NCBI GenBank assembly: GCA_900469625.1
Contig: UBXV01000005.1
Location: 231,844-295,843 of the forward strand
Source of the DNA: Hyphomicrobiales bacterium
GTDB taxonomy: Bacteria; Pseudomonadota; Alphaproteobacteria; Rhizobiales; Rhizobiaceae
Length of the DNA stretch: 64,000 bases
Direction of reading: 5' to 3'
Shown here piece after piece: positions 36,803 to 46,298 of this stretch. The notes under the pieces were generated by a model. The model did not search any database and was not told where the DNA came from. It saw only the letters and a program-made list of their open reading frames with translations. Positions within the stretch are counted from its first letter, which is position 1. Each line of letters opens with the position of its first letter. Both the position numbers and the translations under genes were made by a program.

Positions 36803-37459
36803 ATGACACGCAATTCTGCACTGGCGGCGGCGTTCGCGCCGCATGCCGAACTCGCCGCCGTCTTGCTGCCGCATGCCTTTGCCGCAGACGACGGTTCGCA
36901 CGACGCATCCCACCTGATCCGGGTGTGGAAGAACGCCGCCCGGATCCAGGCCGAAGAGGTTGGAGACCAACGGGTGCTTGCTGCTGCCGTGTTGCTGCAC
37001 GATTGCGTTTCGGTCGAGAAGAATTCGCCGCACCGCATGCAGGCTTCCAGGCTCGCCGCGGAAAAGGCCGAGGGCATCCTGCGCGAGCTTGGCTGGTCTG
37101 AGCAAGACACGGCGTCCGTTGCTCACGCCGTTCTCACCCACAGTTTTTCGGCCAACATCGCGCCGGAGACGATCGAGGCGAAGATCCTGCAGGACGCCGA
37201 CCGGCTGGATGCGATCGGCATGGTCGGCGCCGCCCGCTGTTTCTACATTGCCGGGCGCATGGGCAGCGGTCTCTACGACCCGCTCGACCCCTTGGCCGAG
37301 GATCGCGAACTCGATGACAAGGCGTTCGCAATCGACCATTTCGAGGTCAAGTTGTTCAAGCTCGCCGATGGCTTCCAGACGGCTACGGGCCGCAGACTGG
37401 CGCTTGAACGCCAGCAGCGGCTGCGCGACGTGCTTGCCATGATGCTGGATGAAATCTAA
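36803..37459 (+). CDS. HD-domain phosphohydrolase
   Basis: 218 residues. The metal ligands of the HD superfamily can be read: His in DASHLIRVW, the HD pair in VLLHDCVS, and the downstream Asp in LQDADRLDAIG. This layout (H...HD...D) belongs to the YedJ-like HD hydrolases. Substrate (a nucleotide or phosphoester) unknown. The ATG at 36803 has AGGAAACAGTG upstream. It lies 9 bases after the DUF2339 gene and 79 bases before the MOSC gene. Confidence 0.88.
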   Translation: MTRNSALAAAFAPHAELAAVLLPHAFAADDGSHDASHLIRVWKNAARIQAEEVGDQRVLAAAVLLHDCVSVEKNSPHRMQASRLAAEKAEGILRELGWSEQDTASVAHAVLTHSFSANIAPETIEAKILQDADRLDAIGMVGAARCFYIAGRMGSGLYDPLDPLAEDRELDDKAFAIDHFEVKLFKLADGFQTATGRRLALERQQRLRDVLAMMLDEI

Positions 37460-37538
37460 GCGTTTCAATCCATTGCCGCCGTTCGGTGAATCAGATCGAG
37501 AGCGGCCTGAATCAGTTTCTGAACGGGAGGCGTTTTCG

Positions 37539-38390
37539 ATGAAGGTGACTGGGCTGAACATTCATCCGCTGAAGAGCGGCAGGGCGATCCCGCTTGAAAC
37601 GGTCACGGTCAACCTCGATGGCTTCGAAGGTGATCGGCGTTTCATGCTGGTGGAGCCGGACGGACGCTTCATCACCCAGCGCGAGCTGCAGGCGCTGGCA
37701 CAGGTCGAGGCGACCCACATCGATGGTGGCGTCCATCTGAAAATGGGCGACAGGGCGCTCGCCGTGCGCTTTGATCCGGATCAGCGGCTCGGCGTTCGGG
37801 TCTGGGCCAGCGACGTCGATGCGGCCGTGGCGGACGGCGAGGCGAACGAGACGCTGTCGACCTGGTTCGGCCGGCCGGTCAAGCTCGCCCATATGGATAC
37901 GTCGGCAGAACGTCTGGTCGGTGCCGAATGGGCGGGCACTCCGGCGCCCGTCGGCTTTGCGGACGGCTTTCCAGTCCTGATCACCACCACCGGCTCGCTT
38001 GCCGATCTCAACAGGACGCTTGAGCAAAAGGGGCAGGAGCCCGTCGGCATGGACCGCTTCCGCACCAACATCCTGCTCGATTGCGACGAGGCCTGGGACG
38101 AGGACTTCTGGGAGAGCCTGGAGATCGGCGGCATCCGCTTCGATTTCGTCAAGCCCTGTGCCCGTTGCATCATGACAACCCAGGACCAGATCACCGGCGA
38201 ACGCATCGGCGGCAATCCGATCCAGGGCCTGGCGGAAAAGCGCATGTCGGCCGACCGCCGCGTCGCCGGCGTGCTGTTCGGCTGGAACGTCGTGCCGCGC
38301 GGGGAGGGCACATTGAAGCTCGGCGACGAAGCCCGGATCATCGGCCGGCGCCAGCAACGCTGGCCGATGAAGGTGCGCGCCTCCGCTTAG
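37539..38390 (+). CDS. MOSC-domain protein (YcbX-like)
   Basis: 283 residues: an N-terminal beta-barrel domain (MOSC_N, about 1-115, beginning VTGLNIHPLKSGRAI) and a MOSC domain (about 120-265). The conserved cysteine in KPCARCIMTT, which coordinates the molybdenum cofactor in this superfamily, is present. YcbX-like proteins reduce N-hydroxylated compounds in E. coli; the same is plausible here. The ATG at 37539 is 8 bases after GGGAGG. The stop codon overlaps the start of a mosaic repeat. Confidence 0.9.
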   Translation: MKVTGLNIHPLKSGRAIPLETVTVNLDGFEGDRRFMLVEPDGRFITQRELQALAQVEATHIDGGVHLKMGDRALAVRFDPDQRLGVRVWASDVDAAVADGEANETLSTWFGRPVKLAHMDTSAERLVGAEWAGTPAPVGFADGFPVLITTTGSLADLNRTLEQKGQEPVGMDRFRTNILLDCDEAWDEDFWESLEIGGIRFDFVKPCARCIMTTQDQITGERIGGNPIQGLAEKRMSADRRVAGVLFGWNVVPRGEGTLKLGDEARIIGRRQQRWPMKVRASA

Positions 38391-38490
38391 AGCATTCCCG
38401 GGAAAAGTGCGGAGCGGTTTTCCGTCAGGCAATGCGTAAGGACCGAGGCATAGCGTGTTTCGGTGCCTCCGCCTGAATCGGAAACGCTCT
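38389..38490 (+). repeat. RIME-type mosaic repeat, copy 2
   Basis: A 102-base palindromic element with imperfect terminal arms AGAGCATTCCC (38389-38399) and GGAAACGCTCT (38480-38490). An internal core AAAGTGCGGAGCGGTTTTC (38404-38422) recurs, inverted, at 27110-27128. It fits the Rhizobium intergenic mosaic element class. It begins inside the MOSC stop codon and fills the space before the convergent PhyH gene, so it may also act as a transcript end. Confidence 0.7.
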
Positions 38491-38513
38491 CACAAGCGCA
38501 AGCAGCGTCGACC

Positions 38514-39437
38514 TTAGAACCAGGGCGTGACGCCCAGCAATTTTGCTCCGAGGTCCGAGAGATTGGCGGGCGTCGCATTGTGCTTTTCCCATTCTCGCGG
38601 GTCGCCCGGAAACGCATCGCGCTTAGGATGGTCAAGCTCGCGCCAGAGCCGTATCCGCTCTTCCCGTTCGGCCCTGTTGTCCCATTCGGCCGGATGCATG
38701 GAAATGTATTGCGCCATGCGCACCCGCCCGTCGGAATGGTTGGGGCGCACGCCATGGGCAAGCAGACTGTTGAAGATCATCAGGTCCCCGGCCTCCATCT
38801 CGATGTTGACGGTGGAAAGGCCCGTCATGTCGGGATGCATCGGGTCTCGGTCTTCGGGTTGGGTCCTCTCCCATGCCTCGAAATTTTCAAACAGCTCGGG
38901 CACGCACTGAAAGCCGCCGACATCGCCATCCTGCTTCTTCAGGCTGAGCACGCCCTGGACGCCGATCGGCAGGGGCCGGATCGACGTGTCGACGTCCCAG
39001 TGGATGAAGCCGTTGGGGTTTCCCTTGATCTTCTTCGGCGGATTGAGATTGGCCCGGTCGATGGTAACCCACAGGTCTTCGCGGTCCCAGATGTCGACGA
39101 AGGCGCCGTAGATGCGCTGCTCCTGGCGATTGTCCCAGAGATACTGGTGATTGTAGATTTCGAGCATGCCTGTGCCGTTGAGTTCCTTCATCTTGTGCTC
39201 GCGGCGCTGCGGCGCGTACCAGGTCGAAGGGTCGGCAGGATCCTTGTCGTCGAAGCGCCAGAGCAGATCGACGAGACGCTCGACATTGGCGGCCGGCACG
39301 GCCTGCCGGACGATGACATAGCCTTTGGTGATCCAGTGCTGCCAGTCCTCCTCCGAAAGCACACGCAAGGGCAGGCGCTTCCTGATGTCCTTCAGCTGAG
39401 TGTCGGCGGCGGATGTGGGGTGACTGTCTCTGAGCAT
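38514..39437 (-). CDS. Phytanoyl-CoA dioxygenase (PhyH) family protein
   Basis: 307 residues. An Fe(II)/2-oxoglutarate oxygenase fold: the metal ligands are probably the His-x-Asp in GFIHWDVDTSI and the distal histidine in LLAHGVRPNHS, with the following Arg for 2-oxoglutarate. The substrate may be a polar amino compound or a small lipid-like acid; sequence alone does not tell. The start at 39437 has GAGGAG. The frame extends further but without homology. It is divergent from an AraC regulator, with the MFS transporter beyond, suggesting a regulated uptake-and-oxidation unit (inference). Confidence 0.85.
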   Translation of the reverse strand: MLRDSHPTSAADTQLKDIRKRLPLRVLSEEDWQHWITKGYVIVRQAVPAANVERLVDLLWRFDDKDPADPSTWYAPQRREHKMKELNGTGMLEIYNHQYLWDNRQEQRIYGAFVDIWDREDLWVTIDRANLNPPKKIKGNPNGFIHWDVDTSIRPLPIGVQGVLSLKKQDGDVGGFQCVPELFENFEAWERTQPEDRDPMHPDMTGLSTVNIEMEAGDLMIFNSLLAHGVRPNHSDGRVRMAQYISMHPAEWDNRAEREERIRLWRELDHPKRDAFPGDPREWEKHNATPANLSDLGAKLLGVTPWF

Positions 39438-39565
39438 GCGCACAAGCTCCTCTGCGTCTGCGTTTGTTGTCGATGCAGAAAGATTAGGCGTTCGGCGCCG
39501 GGCATGTTGTCTTTCAGCGTCAATAATTGATACTAATCTGGCTTCATTTAGAGATAGGGCGCAAT

Positions 39566-40432
39566 ATGAAGGCCGTTCTGCAGAAGATTGCCCGGCCGAC
39601 GGACGCATCGTCGATCCTGCTCGATCGTCGGCTCGACGATTGCATCCCTTTTCAATGGCACCACCATCCGGAATTCGAACTGACGCTGACCCTGAATTCG
39701 CGCGGCCAGCGCTTCGTTGGCGATCACATCGGCACCTATGACGATGGCGACCTTGTGCTGGTGGGGTCGAACCTGCCGCACACCTGGCTTTCCACCTCCA
39801 AGGTGGACGAGGCAGCGCCCCACGTCGCGCTGGTGCTTTGGTTTCACCCCGAATGGGTGGAGCGGATGCAGGACGGGTTCGTCGAGCTTGGTGCCGTAAG
39901 GGCGATGTTCGATCGCTCGGGGCCCGGCTTGCAGTTCTCGCCGGAGACCGCGCAGCGCATTCGGCCGGTGTTCGAACGTCTGCGCAAGCTCGCGCCGGAG
40001 GAACGGCTGCCGGACGTCCTCGCCTTGTTGACGATCCTGGCGCGTGATCAGCATGCAGCCCCCTTGTCGGAACGGGTCGTCGCGCCCTCGGGCAGATCCG
40101 CCGACCGCGGTCGCCTCGACCGCGTGCTCGACCATATCCATCTTGCCTATGCCGAAAATCCCTCGATGGGCGAGCTTGCCGACATTGCGGCCCTCAGTCG
40201 CTCCGGCCTGCATCGCCTGTTCCTGCGCCATCTGGACATGCCGATCTCGGAGTATCTGATGCGCCTCAGGATCGGGGAGGCGTGTGCGCTCTTGTCTGGC
40301 ACCGGAAAATCCATTGCCCATGTGGCCGAAACGGTCGGATATCGTTCGATCGCCAATTTCAACCGCCAGTTCAAGGCGCAGAAGGGAATGACCCCGCGGC
40401 AGTTTCGCCAGAGGTTCAAGGCAGCCAGATGA
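39566..40432 (+). CDS. AraC-family transcriptional regulator
   Basis: 288 residues. An N-terminal cupin-like sensor domain (about 1-150, with WHHHPEFELTLTLNSRGQRFVGDHIG) carries a histidine-rich loop. The C-terminal double helix-turn-helix (about 190-285) shows ADIAALSRSGLHRLFLRHL and IAHVAETVGYRSIANFNRQFKAQKGMTP, both normal. It probably senses a small molecule and controls the divergent PhyH gene and perhaps the MFS gene 106 bases downstream. No clear direct-repeat operator was identified by eye in the 128 bases between it and PhyH. Confidence 0.9.
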   Translation: MKAVLQKIARPTDASSILLDRRLDDCIPFQWHHHPEFELTLTLNSRGQRFVGDHIGTYDDGDLVLVGSNLPHTWLSTSKVDEAAPHVALVLWFHPEWVERMQDGFVELGAVRAMFDRSGPGLQFSPETAQRIRPVFERLRKLAPEERLPDVLALLTILARDQHAAPLSERVVAPSGRSADRGRLDRVLDHIHLAYAENPSMGELADIAALSRSGLHRLFLRHLDMPISEYLMRLRIGEACALLSGTGKSIAHVAETVGYRSIANFNRQFKAQKGMTPRQFRQRFKAAR

Positions 40433-40538
40433 GCGGCTTCTGGCGCCATCAATTCCGGTGATCGCGCCGTCAATTTAATTGGCTTTTATCTAATTTGACG
40501 CCCGGATAGGATCGCGTTCCGTCATCAGGAGAATACCC

Positions 40539-41777
40539 ATGTCCGCCATATCGGGAGCATCCGCGCCGTCGAGCGTGCGCCAGGAAATGCCCTGGCTGAT
40601 CATCGTCGCCGGTTCGATCGTTGCGATGCTCACCTTCGGCCCCCGTTCGGCGATGGGCTTCTTTCAGCTGCCGATGCTGGCCGAAACCGGGTGGGACCGA
40701 ACCACCTTCGGCCTGGCGATGGCGTTGCAGAACCTGTGCTGGGGCGTGAGCCAGCCGTTCTTCGGCGCGATCGCCGACAAGTTCGGCACCTGGCGGGTGC
40801 TGACGATGTCCGGCCTTCTCTACGCCTCGGGCCTGATCATCATGGCCCATGCCGACGCGCCGATCTGGCTGCACATCGGTGGCGGCGTGCTGATCGGCAT
40901 GGCGGTCGGCTCCGGCTCGTTCGGCATCCTGCTTTCGGCCTTCGCCAGAAACGTGACGCCGCAGCAGCGCTCGATGGCCTTTGGCATCTGCACGGCGGCG
41001 GGCTCGGCCGGCATGTTCCTGTTCGCGCCGCTGAGCCAGGGGCTGATCTCGGCCTATGGCTGGTCCGACAGCCTCGTCTATCTCGGCATCCTGATGCTGC
41101 TTGTGCCGCTCTTTGCCATTCCCCTGCGTGGCAACTCGTCTTCCGGCAGCCAGTCGGAGGCGCAGTACAAGCAGTCGATCGGCGAGGCGCTGAAGGAGGC
41201 GCTCGGCCACAGGAGCTACCTGCTGCTTGTCTCGGGTTTCTTCGTCTGCGGCTATCAGGTGGCTTTCATCACCGCACATTTTCCCGCCTATATCGGCGAC
41301 ATCGGCATCGACGCTCGCTACGCAGTGATCGCGCTGGCGCTGATCGGTTTCTTCAACATCATCGGCTCGCTTTCGGCCGGTTTCATCGGGCAGCGCTATT
41401 CCAAGCCGTATTTCCTGGCGTGGATCTATATCGCCCGGTCTGTGGCGGTCACCGCCTTCCTGCTTTTGCCGCAGTCGCCGACGTCGGTCATCGTCTTTGC
41501 GATCGTCATGGGCCTGCTCTGGCTTTCGACCGTGCCGCCGACGAACGCGCTTGTCGCCATCATGTTCGGCACGCGCCATCTCGGCCTGCTGGGCGGCATC
41601 GTCTTCCTGTCGCACCAGGTCGGTTCGTTCCTTGGCGTGTGGATGGGCGGATATCTCTACGACCACTTCGGATCCTATGATCCGGTGTGGTGGCTGGGCG
41701 TGGCGCTCGGCCTGTTTGCTGCCGTGGTTCACTGGCCGATCGAAGAGAAGGCCGTGCCGCGGCCGGCCCTGGCCTGA
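40539..41777 (+). CDS. MFS transporter
   Basis: A 412-residue major-facilitator protein with twelve predicted helices. The loop 2-3 signature reads GAIADKFGTWRVL, with an acidic residue and Arg typical of MFS proteins, and the central loop (about 205-220) is polar. The general layout resembles the monocarboxylate/oxalate-formate type group, but I would not assign a substrate. CAGGAG ribosome site. It follows the AraC gene on the same strand. With PhyH it may form an uptake and oxidation unit. Confidence 0.87.
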   Translation: MSAISGASAPSSVRQEMPWLIIVAGSIVAMLTFGPRSAMGFFQLPMLAETGWDRTTFGLAMALQNLCWGVSQPFFGAIADKFGTWRVLTMSGLLYASGLIIMAHADAPIWLHIGGGVLIGMAVGSGSFGILLSAFARNVTPQQRSMAFGICTAAGSAGMFLFAPLSQGLISAYGWSDSLVYLGILMLLVPLFAIPLRGNSSSGSQSEAQYKQSIGEALKEALGHRSYLLLVSGFFVCGYQVAFITAHFPAYIGDIGIDARYAVIALALIGFFNIIGSLSAGFIGQRYSKPYFLAWIYIARSVAVTAFLLLPQSPTSVIVFAIVMGLLWLSTVPPTNALVAIMFGTRHLGLLGGIVFLSHQVGSFLGVWMGGYLYDHFGSYDPVWWLGVALGLFAAVVHWPIEEKAVPRPALA

Positions 41778-41880
41778 CGAAATCCATCGACGGGACGTCG
41801 CGAAATGCGACGTTCCGTTCTTGAAATCTGTCACAAAACTTTCTAAATCAACCCATGCGGCTTTGCCGCTTTTGTTTTGG

Positions 41881-41911
41881 CTCAATTATGCTCAGTTTGA
41901 GCATAATTGAG
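41881..41911. promoter_or_regulatory. NadQ-type operator of nadABC
   Basis: A perfect palindrome with 14-base arms CTCAATTATGCTCA / TGAGCATAATTGAG (41881-41894 and 41898-41911) around GTT. The inner part TATGCTCA-N3-TGAGCATA agrees with the motif I recall for the NAD-biosynthesis repressor NadQ of Rhizobiales. It ends 35 bases before the nadA start codon, placed to block transcription. A nadQ-like gene lies at 46299-47291. Confidence 0.88.
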
Positions 41912-41946
41912 GAGCCGCCCGAGAGAGGGGCGGAGAGGAGACTTCG

Positions 41947-43026
41947 ATGACGCAGCTTGATTCCCTGACGCAAGGCGTGGCGAACCCGGTTTTCGCGAGC
42001 GCCGCCCAGCGCTTCGGCATCATCGAAAGACCCGAGCTTGCCTTCACGCCGGCAGTCGCGCGTGAGACCGAGCACCTCTACGAGAAGGTGAAGGACTTCA
42101 TCCCGGCGATCGAGTGGCCGGTCTATGCGCCTTACGTTCATGCCATCAACCGGCTGAAAAAGGAGCGCAACGCCGTCATCCTCGCGCACAATTACCAGAC
42201 CCCGGACATCTTCCATTGCGTCGCCGATATCGTCGGCGATTCGCTCCAGCTCGCCCGCGATGCAGCCAAGGTCGATGCCGAGATCATCATCCAATGCGGC
42301 GTTCACTTCATGGCCGAGACCTCCAAGCTGCTCAGCCCGGAAAAGACCGTGCTGATCCCGGACGCCAAGGCTGGGTGCTCGCTGTCGGAATCGATCACCG
42401 GCGCGGACGTGCGGCTTCTGAAGCAGCGTTATCCCGGCGTTCCCGTCGTCACCTATGTCAACACCTCCGCCGATGTGAAGGCCGAAACCGATATCTGCTG
42501 CACCTCGTCGAACGTGCTTGCGGTCGTCGAGAGCTTCGCTTCCGATACGGTGCTGTGCATTCCGGACGAATATCTGGCGATGAACGTCGCCCGCCAGACC
42601 AACAAGAAGATCCTGACCTGGAAGGGCCACTGCGAGGTGCACGAGCGCTTCACAGCGGCCGAATTGCTGGCCTACAAGGAAGCCAACCCGGGGATCGAGA
42701 TCATCGGCCATCCGGAATGCCACCCGGATGTGATTGCCGTCTGCGACTTCGCCGGTTCGACGTCGGGCATGATCAACTACGTCAAGGACAATCGTCCCTC
42801 GAAAGTGCTGCTCGTGACCGAATGCTCGATGGCGTCGAACATCCAGGCCGAGATCGAAGGCGTGGAGTTCATCAAGCCGTGCAATCTCTGTCCGCACATG
42901 AAGCGCATCACGCTGCCGAAGATCCTCGATAGCCTACTCACCATGACGGAAGAGGTTCTGGTCGATCCTGCTATCGCCGATCGCGCCCGCCTTGCAGTCG
43001 AGCGCATGGTCAACCTCAAGCAATAA
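41947..43026 (+). CDS. nadA: Quinolinate synthase A
   Basis: Condenses iminoaspartate with dihydroxyacetone phosphate to quinolinate, using an oxygen-sensitive [4Fe-4S] cluster. 359 residues. The likely cluster ligands are Cys117 (QCGVHFMAE), Cys219 (GHCEVHERF) and Cys305 (NLCPHMKR). The substrate blocks AHNYQTPDI and HPECHPDV are intact. First gene of nadA-nadB-nadC, behind the palindromic operator; GAGGAG ribosome site. nadB starts 54 bases after its stop. Confidence 0.97.
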   Translation: MTQLDSLTQGVANPVFASAAQRFGIIERPELAFTPAVARETEHLYEKVKDFIPAIEWPVYAPYVHAINRLKKERNAVILAHNYQTPDIFHCVADIVGDSLQLARDAAKVDAEIIIQCGVHFMAETSKLLSPEKTVLIPDAKAGCSLSESITGADVRLLKQRYPGVPVVTYVNTSADVKAETDICCTSSNVLAVVESFASDTVLCIPDEYLAMNVARQTNKKILTWKGHCEVHERFTAAELLAYKEANPGIEIIGHPECHPDVIAVCDFAGSTSGMINYVKDNRPSKVLLVTECSMASNIQAEIEGVEFIKPCNLCPHMKRITLPKILDSLLTMTEEVLVDPAIADRARLAVERMVNLKQ

Positions 43027-43080
43027 CACCTGGCGGGCGAAGGCCCGGCATACAAGCATGCGCTGGAGGAGAGCCGCACC

Positions 43081-44679
43081 ATGCTGAGAGATCATTTCCG
43101 CCCGCAGTCCTTCAACGGGATTGACGACATCGTCATCGTCGGCGGCGGCCTTGCAGGCCTCTTCTGCGCGCTGAAGCTCAGCCCGCGCCCGGTGACCATC
43201 CTTGCCGCCGCACCCATCGGCCACGGCGCCTCATCGGCCTGGGCGCAAGGCGGCATCGCTGCCGCGATGAGCCCGGGCGACACCTTCGAAAAGCACGTCG
43301 CCGACACGCTGACGGCGGGTGCCGGCATCGTCGACGAGAAGATGACGCGCATGATGGTGGCGGAAGGCCCCGCGCGCATCCACGACCTGCTCGACTATGG
43401 CGTTCCTTTCGACCGCGATCTCGAGGGCAAGCTGATCCTGTCGCGCGAGGCAGCCCATTCCGAACGCCGCATCGTGCGCGTCAAGGGCGACATGGCCGGC
43501 AAGGCGATCATGGAAGCGCTGATCACGGCTGTGCGCAACACGCCCTCTATCCGCGTCATCGAAGGCTATGTCGTCGAAGAGTTGGTGCGCGAAGGCCGGT
43601 TCATTTCCGGCGTCATTGCCCGGCCGGATGCGGGCCAGTCGAAAAAGCGCGTTTCGTTCCCGGCACGCGCCGTCGTCCTTTGCTCCGGTGGCATCGGCCA
43701 TCTCTATGCGGTGACGACCAACCCCTGGGAAGCCTGTGGCCAGGGCCTCGGCATGGCGGCAAGGGCAGGGGCGATCATCGCCGATCCGGAATTCGTCCAG
43801 TTTCATCCGACGGCCATCAACATCGGCAAGGATCCGGCGCCACTTGCGACCGAAGCGTTGCGCGGCGATGGCGCCCATCTCGTCAACGCCGCCGGGCATC
43901 GGTTCATGCTCGACATTCACGCCGATGGCGAGCTCGCTCCGCGTGACATCGTCTCGCGCGGCGTCTTCGCCGAGGTTCAGGCCGGACGCGGTGCGTTTCT
44001 CGACTGCACCAAGGCGGTCGGCAAACATTTCCCGGATATGTTCCCGACGGTCTATGCTTCCTGCATCGGTGCCGGTATCGACCCGGTGACGCAGCCGATC
44101 CCGGTCGTGCCGGCGGTCCACTATCACATGGGTGGCGTGCTCACGGACGCCGAAGGCCGCACCTCGATCGACGGCCTGTGGGCGGCGGGAGAGGTGACGT
44201 CGACCGGCGTGCATGGCGCCAATCGGCTCGCCTCCAATTCGCTGCTGGAAGCGGTGGTCTTTGCTGCCCGTATCGCCGAAAACATCAAGGGTACCCTGCC
44301 GACGCCGCAATTGACCCAGTGGGGCGACAATGCCGGCGAGAACGACGATCCGGTAACGGTGGAAGACAGCCCGCAGCTCACAGTGCTGCGTGGCCTGATG
44401 AGCGAGTGCGTTGGCGTCGTCAGGACGCGCGAAAGCCTCACGCGGGCGATCCGCGAAATCGCGGCACTGGAGCGCGACAACGCCCGCATGCGTTTTACCA
44501 ATATCCTCACGACCGCCAAGCTGATCGCGGTCGGCGCCCTTCGTCGTACCGAGAGCCGCGGCGGGCACTACCGCGCCGATTGCCCGACCGACGTGCCGGA
44601 ATGGCGTCGCCGCACCTATCTGACGCTTTCCGAGGCGAACCGATTTGCCGCCGAAGTTGCGGAAACCGAAACGGTCTGA
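43081..44679 (+). CDS. nadB: L-aspartate oxidase
   Basis: An FAD enzyme that oxidises aspartate to iminoaspartate for NadA. 532 residues. The FAD-binding start [16 protein letters not shown], the succinate-dehydrogenase-like substrate blocks ([43 protein letters not shown]) and the C-terminal helical domain are all present. GGAGGAG ribosome site before the ATG. Middle gene of the nadABC operon. Confidence 0.97.
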   Translation: MLRDHFRPQSFNGIDDIVIVGGGLAGLFCALKLSPRPVTILAAAPIGHGASSAWAQGGIAAAMSPGDTFEKHVADTLTAGAGIVDEKMTRMMVAEGPARIHDLLDYGVPFDRDLEGKLILSREAAHSERRIVRVKGDMAGKAIMEALITAVRNTPSIRVIEGYVVEELVREGRFISGVIARPDAGQSKKRVSFPARAVVLCSGGIGHLYAVTTNPWEACGQGLGMAARAGAIIADPEFVQFHPTAINIGKDPAPLATEALRGDGAHLVNAAGHRFMLDIHADGELAPRDIVSRGVFAEVQAGRGAFLDCTKAVGKHFPDMFPTVYASCIGAGIDPVTQPIPVVPAVHYHMGGVLTDAEGRTSIDGLWAAGEVTSTGVHGANRLASNSLLEAVVFAARIAENIKGTLPTPQLTQWGDNAGENDDPVTVEDSPQLTVLRGLMSECVGVVRTRESLTRAIREIAALERDNARMRFTNILTTAKLIAVGALRRTESRGGHYRADCPTDVPEWRRRTYLTLSEANRFAAEVAETETV

Positions 44680-44732
44680 CGGCGTCGTCATGGCGACCAT
44701 GATCAGAGATGATGACAGGGAATAACGACGAG

Positions 44733-45641
44733 ATGACCGCAGCCCTTCGCCCCGAACTGCCCGCCCTTATGGTCGAGGACCAGGTGCGCGCCGCCTTGCT
44801 CGAAGATCTGGGCCGGGCCGGCGACATCACCACCCTGTCGACGATCGGGCCGGATCTGACGGCAACGGCCGAGATGGCTGCGCGCGACCCGGGCGTGATT
44901 GCCGGGCTCGAGCTGGCGCGCACCGCGTTCCGCCTCGTCGATCCCGCGATCGCCTTCGAGGCTCTGGTCAACGACGGCGACCGCGTCGCGCCGGGAACGA
45001 GGATTGCCCGGATCTCCGGTCGCGCCCGCGGTCTGCTCTCGGCCGAACGCGTCGGCCTGAACTTCCTCATGCATCTCTCGGGTATTGCCAGCTACACGGC
45101 GAAATTCGCCGACGAGATCACTCACACGCGCGCAAAAGTCTGCTGCACCCGCAAGACAATTCCCGGGCTGCGGGCGCTAGAGAAATACGCCGTGCGTCTC
45201 GGCGGCGGTTCCAACCATCGCTATGGCCTCGATGACGCCGTGCTGATCAAGGACAACCACATCGCCGTATCGGGCAGCGTTGCCGGCGCCGTGCACGCGG
45301 CCCGCGCCTATTGCGGTCATCTGGTCAAGATCGAGATCGAGGTCGATAGCCTGGACCAGATGCGCGAGGCGCTGTCGGCGGCGCCCGATGTCATCCTGCT
45401 CGACAATATGGGGCCGGAGCGCTTGCGCGAAGCGGTGGCGATCAATGCCGCCTACTGGCAGCTTTCCGGCGATGCCTATGCTGTGGACCCGCGGCGCACA
45501 CGTCTTGAAGCTTCCGGAAACGTGAAGATCGACACGGTCCGCGCCATCGCCGAGGCCGGGGTCGACTACATCTCGACCTCCAAGATCACCATGGCGGCAC
45601 CAACGCTCGACATCGGTCTCGACATCGCGATCAAGCGCTGA
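44733..45641 (+). CDS. nadC: Nicotinate-nucleotide pyrophosphorylase (quinolinate PRTase)
   Basis: Converts quinolinate and PRPP to nicotinate mononucleotide, the last step of the de novo arm. 302 residues. N-terminal open-faced sandwich (LEDLGRAGDITTLSTI) and barrel with CCTRKTIPGLRALEKYAV, GGGSNHRYGL, LIKDNHI and the C-terminal GVDYISTSKITM. The start at 44733 has AGGGA upstream. In-frame ATGs at 44709/44712 are alternatives. 53 bases after nadB. No terminator seen after it; the next gene is convergent. Confidence 0.95.
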   Translation: MTAALRPELPALMVEDQVRAALLEDLGRAGDITTLSTIGPDLTATAEMAARDPGVIAGLELARTAFRLVDPAIAFEALVNDGDRVAPGTRIARISGRARGLLSAERVGLNFLMHLSGIASYTAKFADEITHTRAKVCCTRKTIPGLRALEKYAVRLGGGSNHRYGLDDAVLIKDNHIAVSGSVAGAVHAARAYCGHLVKIEIEVDSLDQMREALSAAPDVILLDNMGPERLREAVAINAAYWQLSGDAYAVDPRRTRLEASGNVKIDTVRAIAEAGVDYISTSKITMAAPTLDIGLDIAIKR

Positions 45642-45753
45642 ATCACACGATCCGTAGCCGCCGCGACAACGCTTGAAACGTGTCACGCAACGACTTGAAT
45701 CGATTCCGGTTTAAGGAATTGTCCAGGGATCGTCGGCGCAGTTGAGGCGGGCG

Positions 45754-46152
45754 TTATCGCTGCTGAATGAACGGACAGACGACCCGTTGGTCGATGGTGA
45801 TCTCCGTACCGCAGTCATAGCGGCAGATCTTGAACTGCCCTCGCATATCCTGGCCGTTGAGATTGCAGATTCTCTGGCCACCGCCAAAACCAGATTGGCC
45901 GCCGCCGCCGCCGATCTGATTGTTGTTGAAGTAGTCGGGGATCGCCCTGTTACCCTGCGGGTTCGGCACGACAGGCTGGTCCGAACGGTTGTTGAAATAG
46001 TCGGGGACCGCCCTGTTACCCTGCGGGTTCGGCATGACAGGCTGGTCCGATCGATTGTTGAAATAGTCGGGGACAGCATTGCTCCCCTGCGGGTTTGGCA
46101 GGATAGGCTGATCGGTCAGGAGGCTGGTGAGCAGCGCAAGCGCAAGCAACAT
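45754..46152 (-). CDS. Exported protein with three 22-residue repeats
   Basis: 132 residues, not a family I can name. It starts with a short hydrophobic segment (MLLALALLTSLLT) that looks like a minimal signal peptide without the usual basic start, then three tandem 22-residue repeats of the form DQPV-P-NPQGNRAVPDYFNN-RS, a glycine run (IGGGGGQSGFGGGQ) and a C-terminal segment with four cysteines (RICNL, KICRYDC, VVCPF) probably forming two disulfides. The AGGAA ribosome site supports 46152. The gene follows nadQ on the same strand by 146 bases. Role unknown; it may be a small surface or periplasmic protein. Confidence 0.75.
   Translation of the reverse strand: MLLALALLTSLLTDQPILPNPQGSNAVPDYFNNRSDQPVMPNPQGNRAVPDYFNNRSDQPVVPNPQGNRAIPDYFNNNQIGGGGGQSGFGGGQRICNLNGQDMRGQFKICRYDCGTEITIDQRVVCPFIQQR
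45923..46120 (-). repeat. Three tandem 66-base repeats
   Basis: Copies at 45923-45988, 45989-46054 and 46055-46120, each encoding 22 residues of the exported protein above. The first two copies differ at only a few positions. The third (N-terminal in the protein) is more diverged. The exact multiple-of-three unit preserves the frame, so copy number can change without breaking the gene. Confidence 0.9.
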
Positions 46153-46298
46153 TTATTCTTCCTCGGCCGGCAGAGCCGGCGCTTCATCCAAGTCAAGGAA
46201 TATAGCGCTTACCGGCCGAAGTGTTAGATGCGGCCAGCATTTAACGCTGCAACAGCCATGTTGTTGCCGGCAGGACTGCACGGCGGCATTTCCGAATG

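Noticed and set aside
34205-37561. 1118-codon open frame on the minus strand
   Set aside because: It covers the DUF2339, HD and start of the MOSC genes, which are all clear on the plus strand. Its translation is rich in Arg, Asp, Gln and His with no domains. It is a shadow caused by GC-rich third positions.
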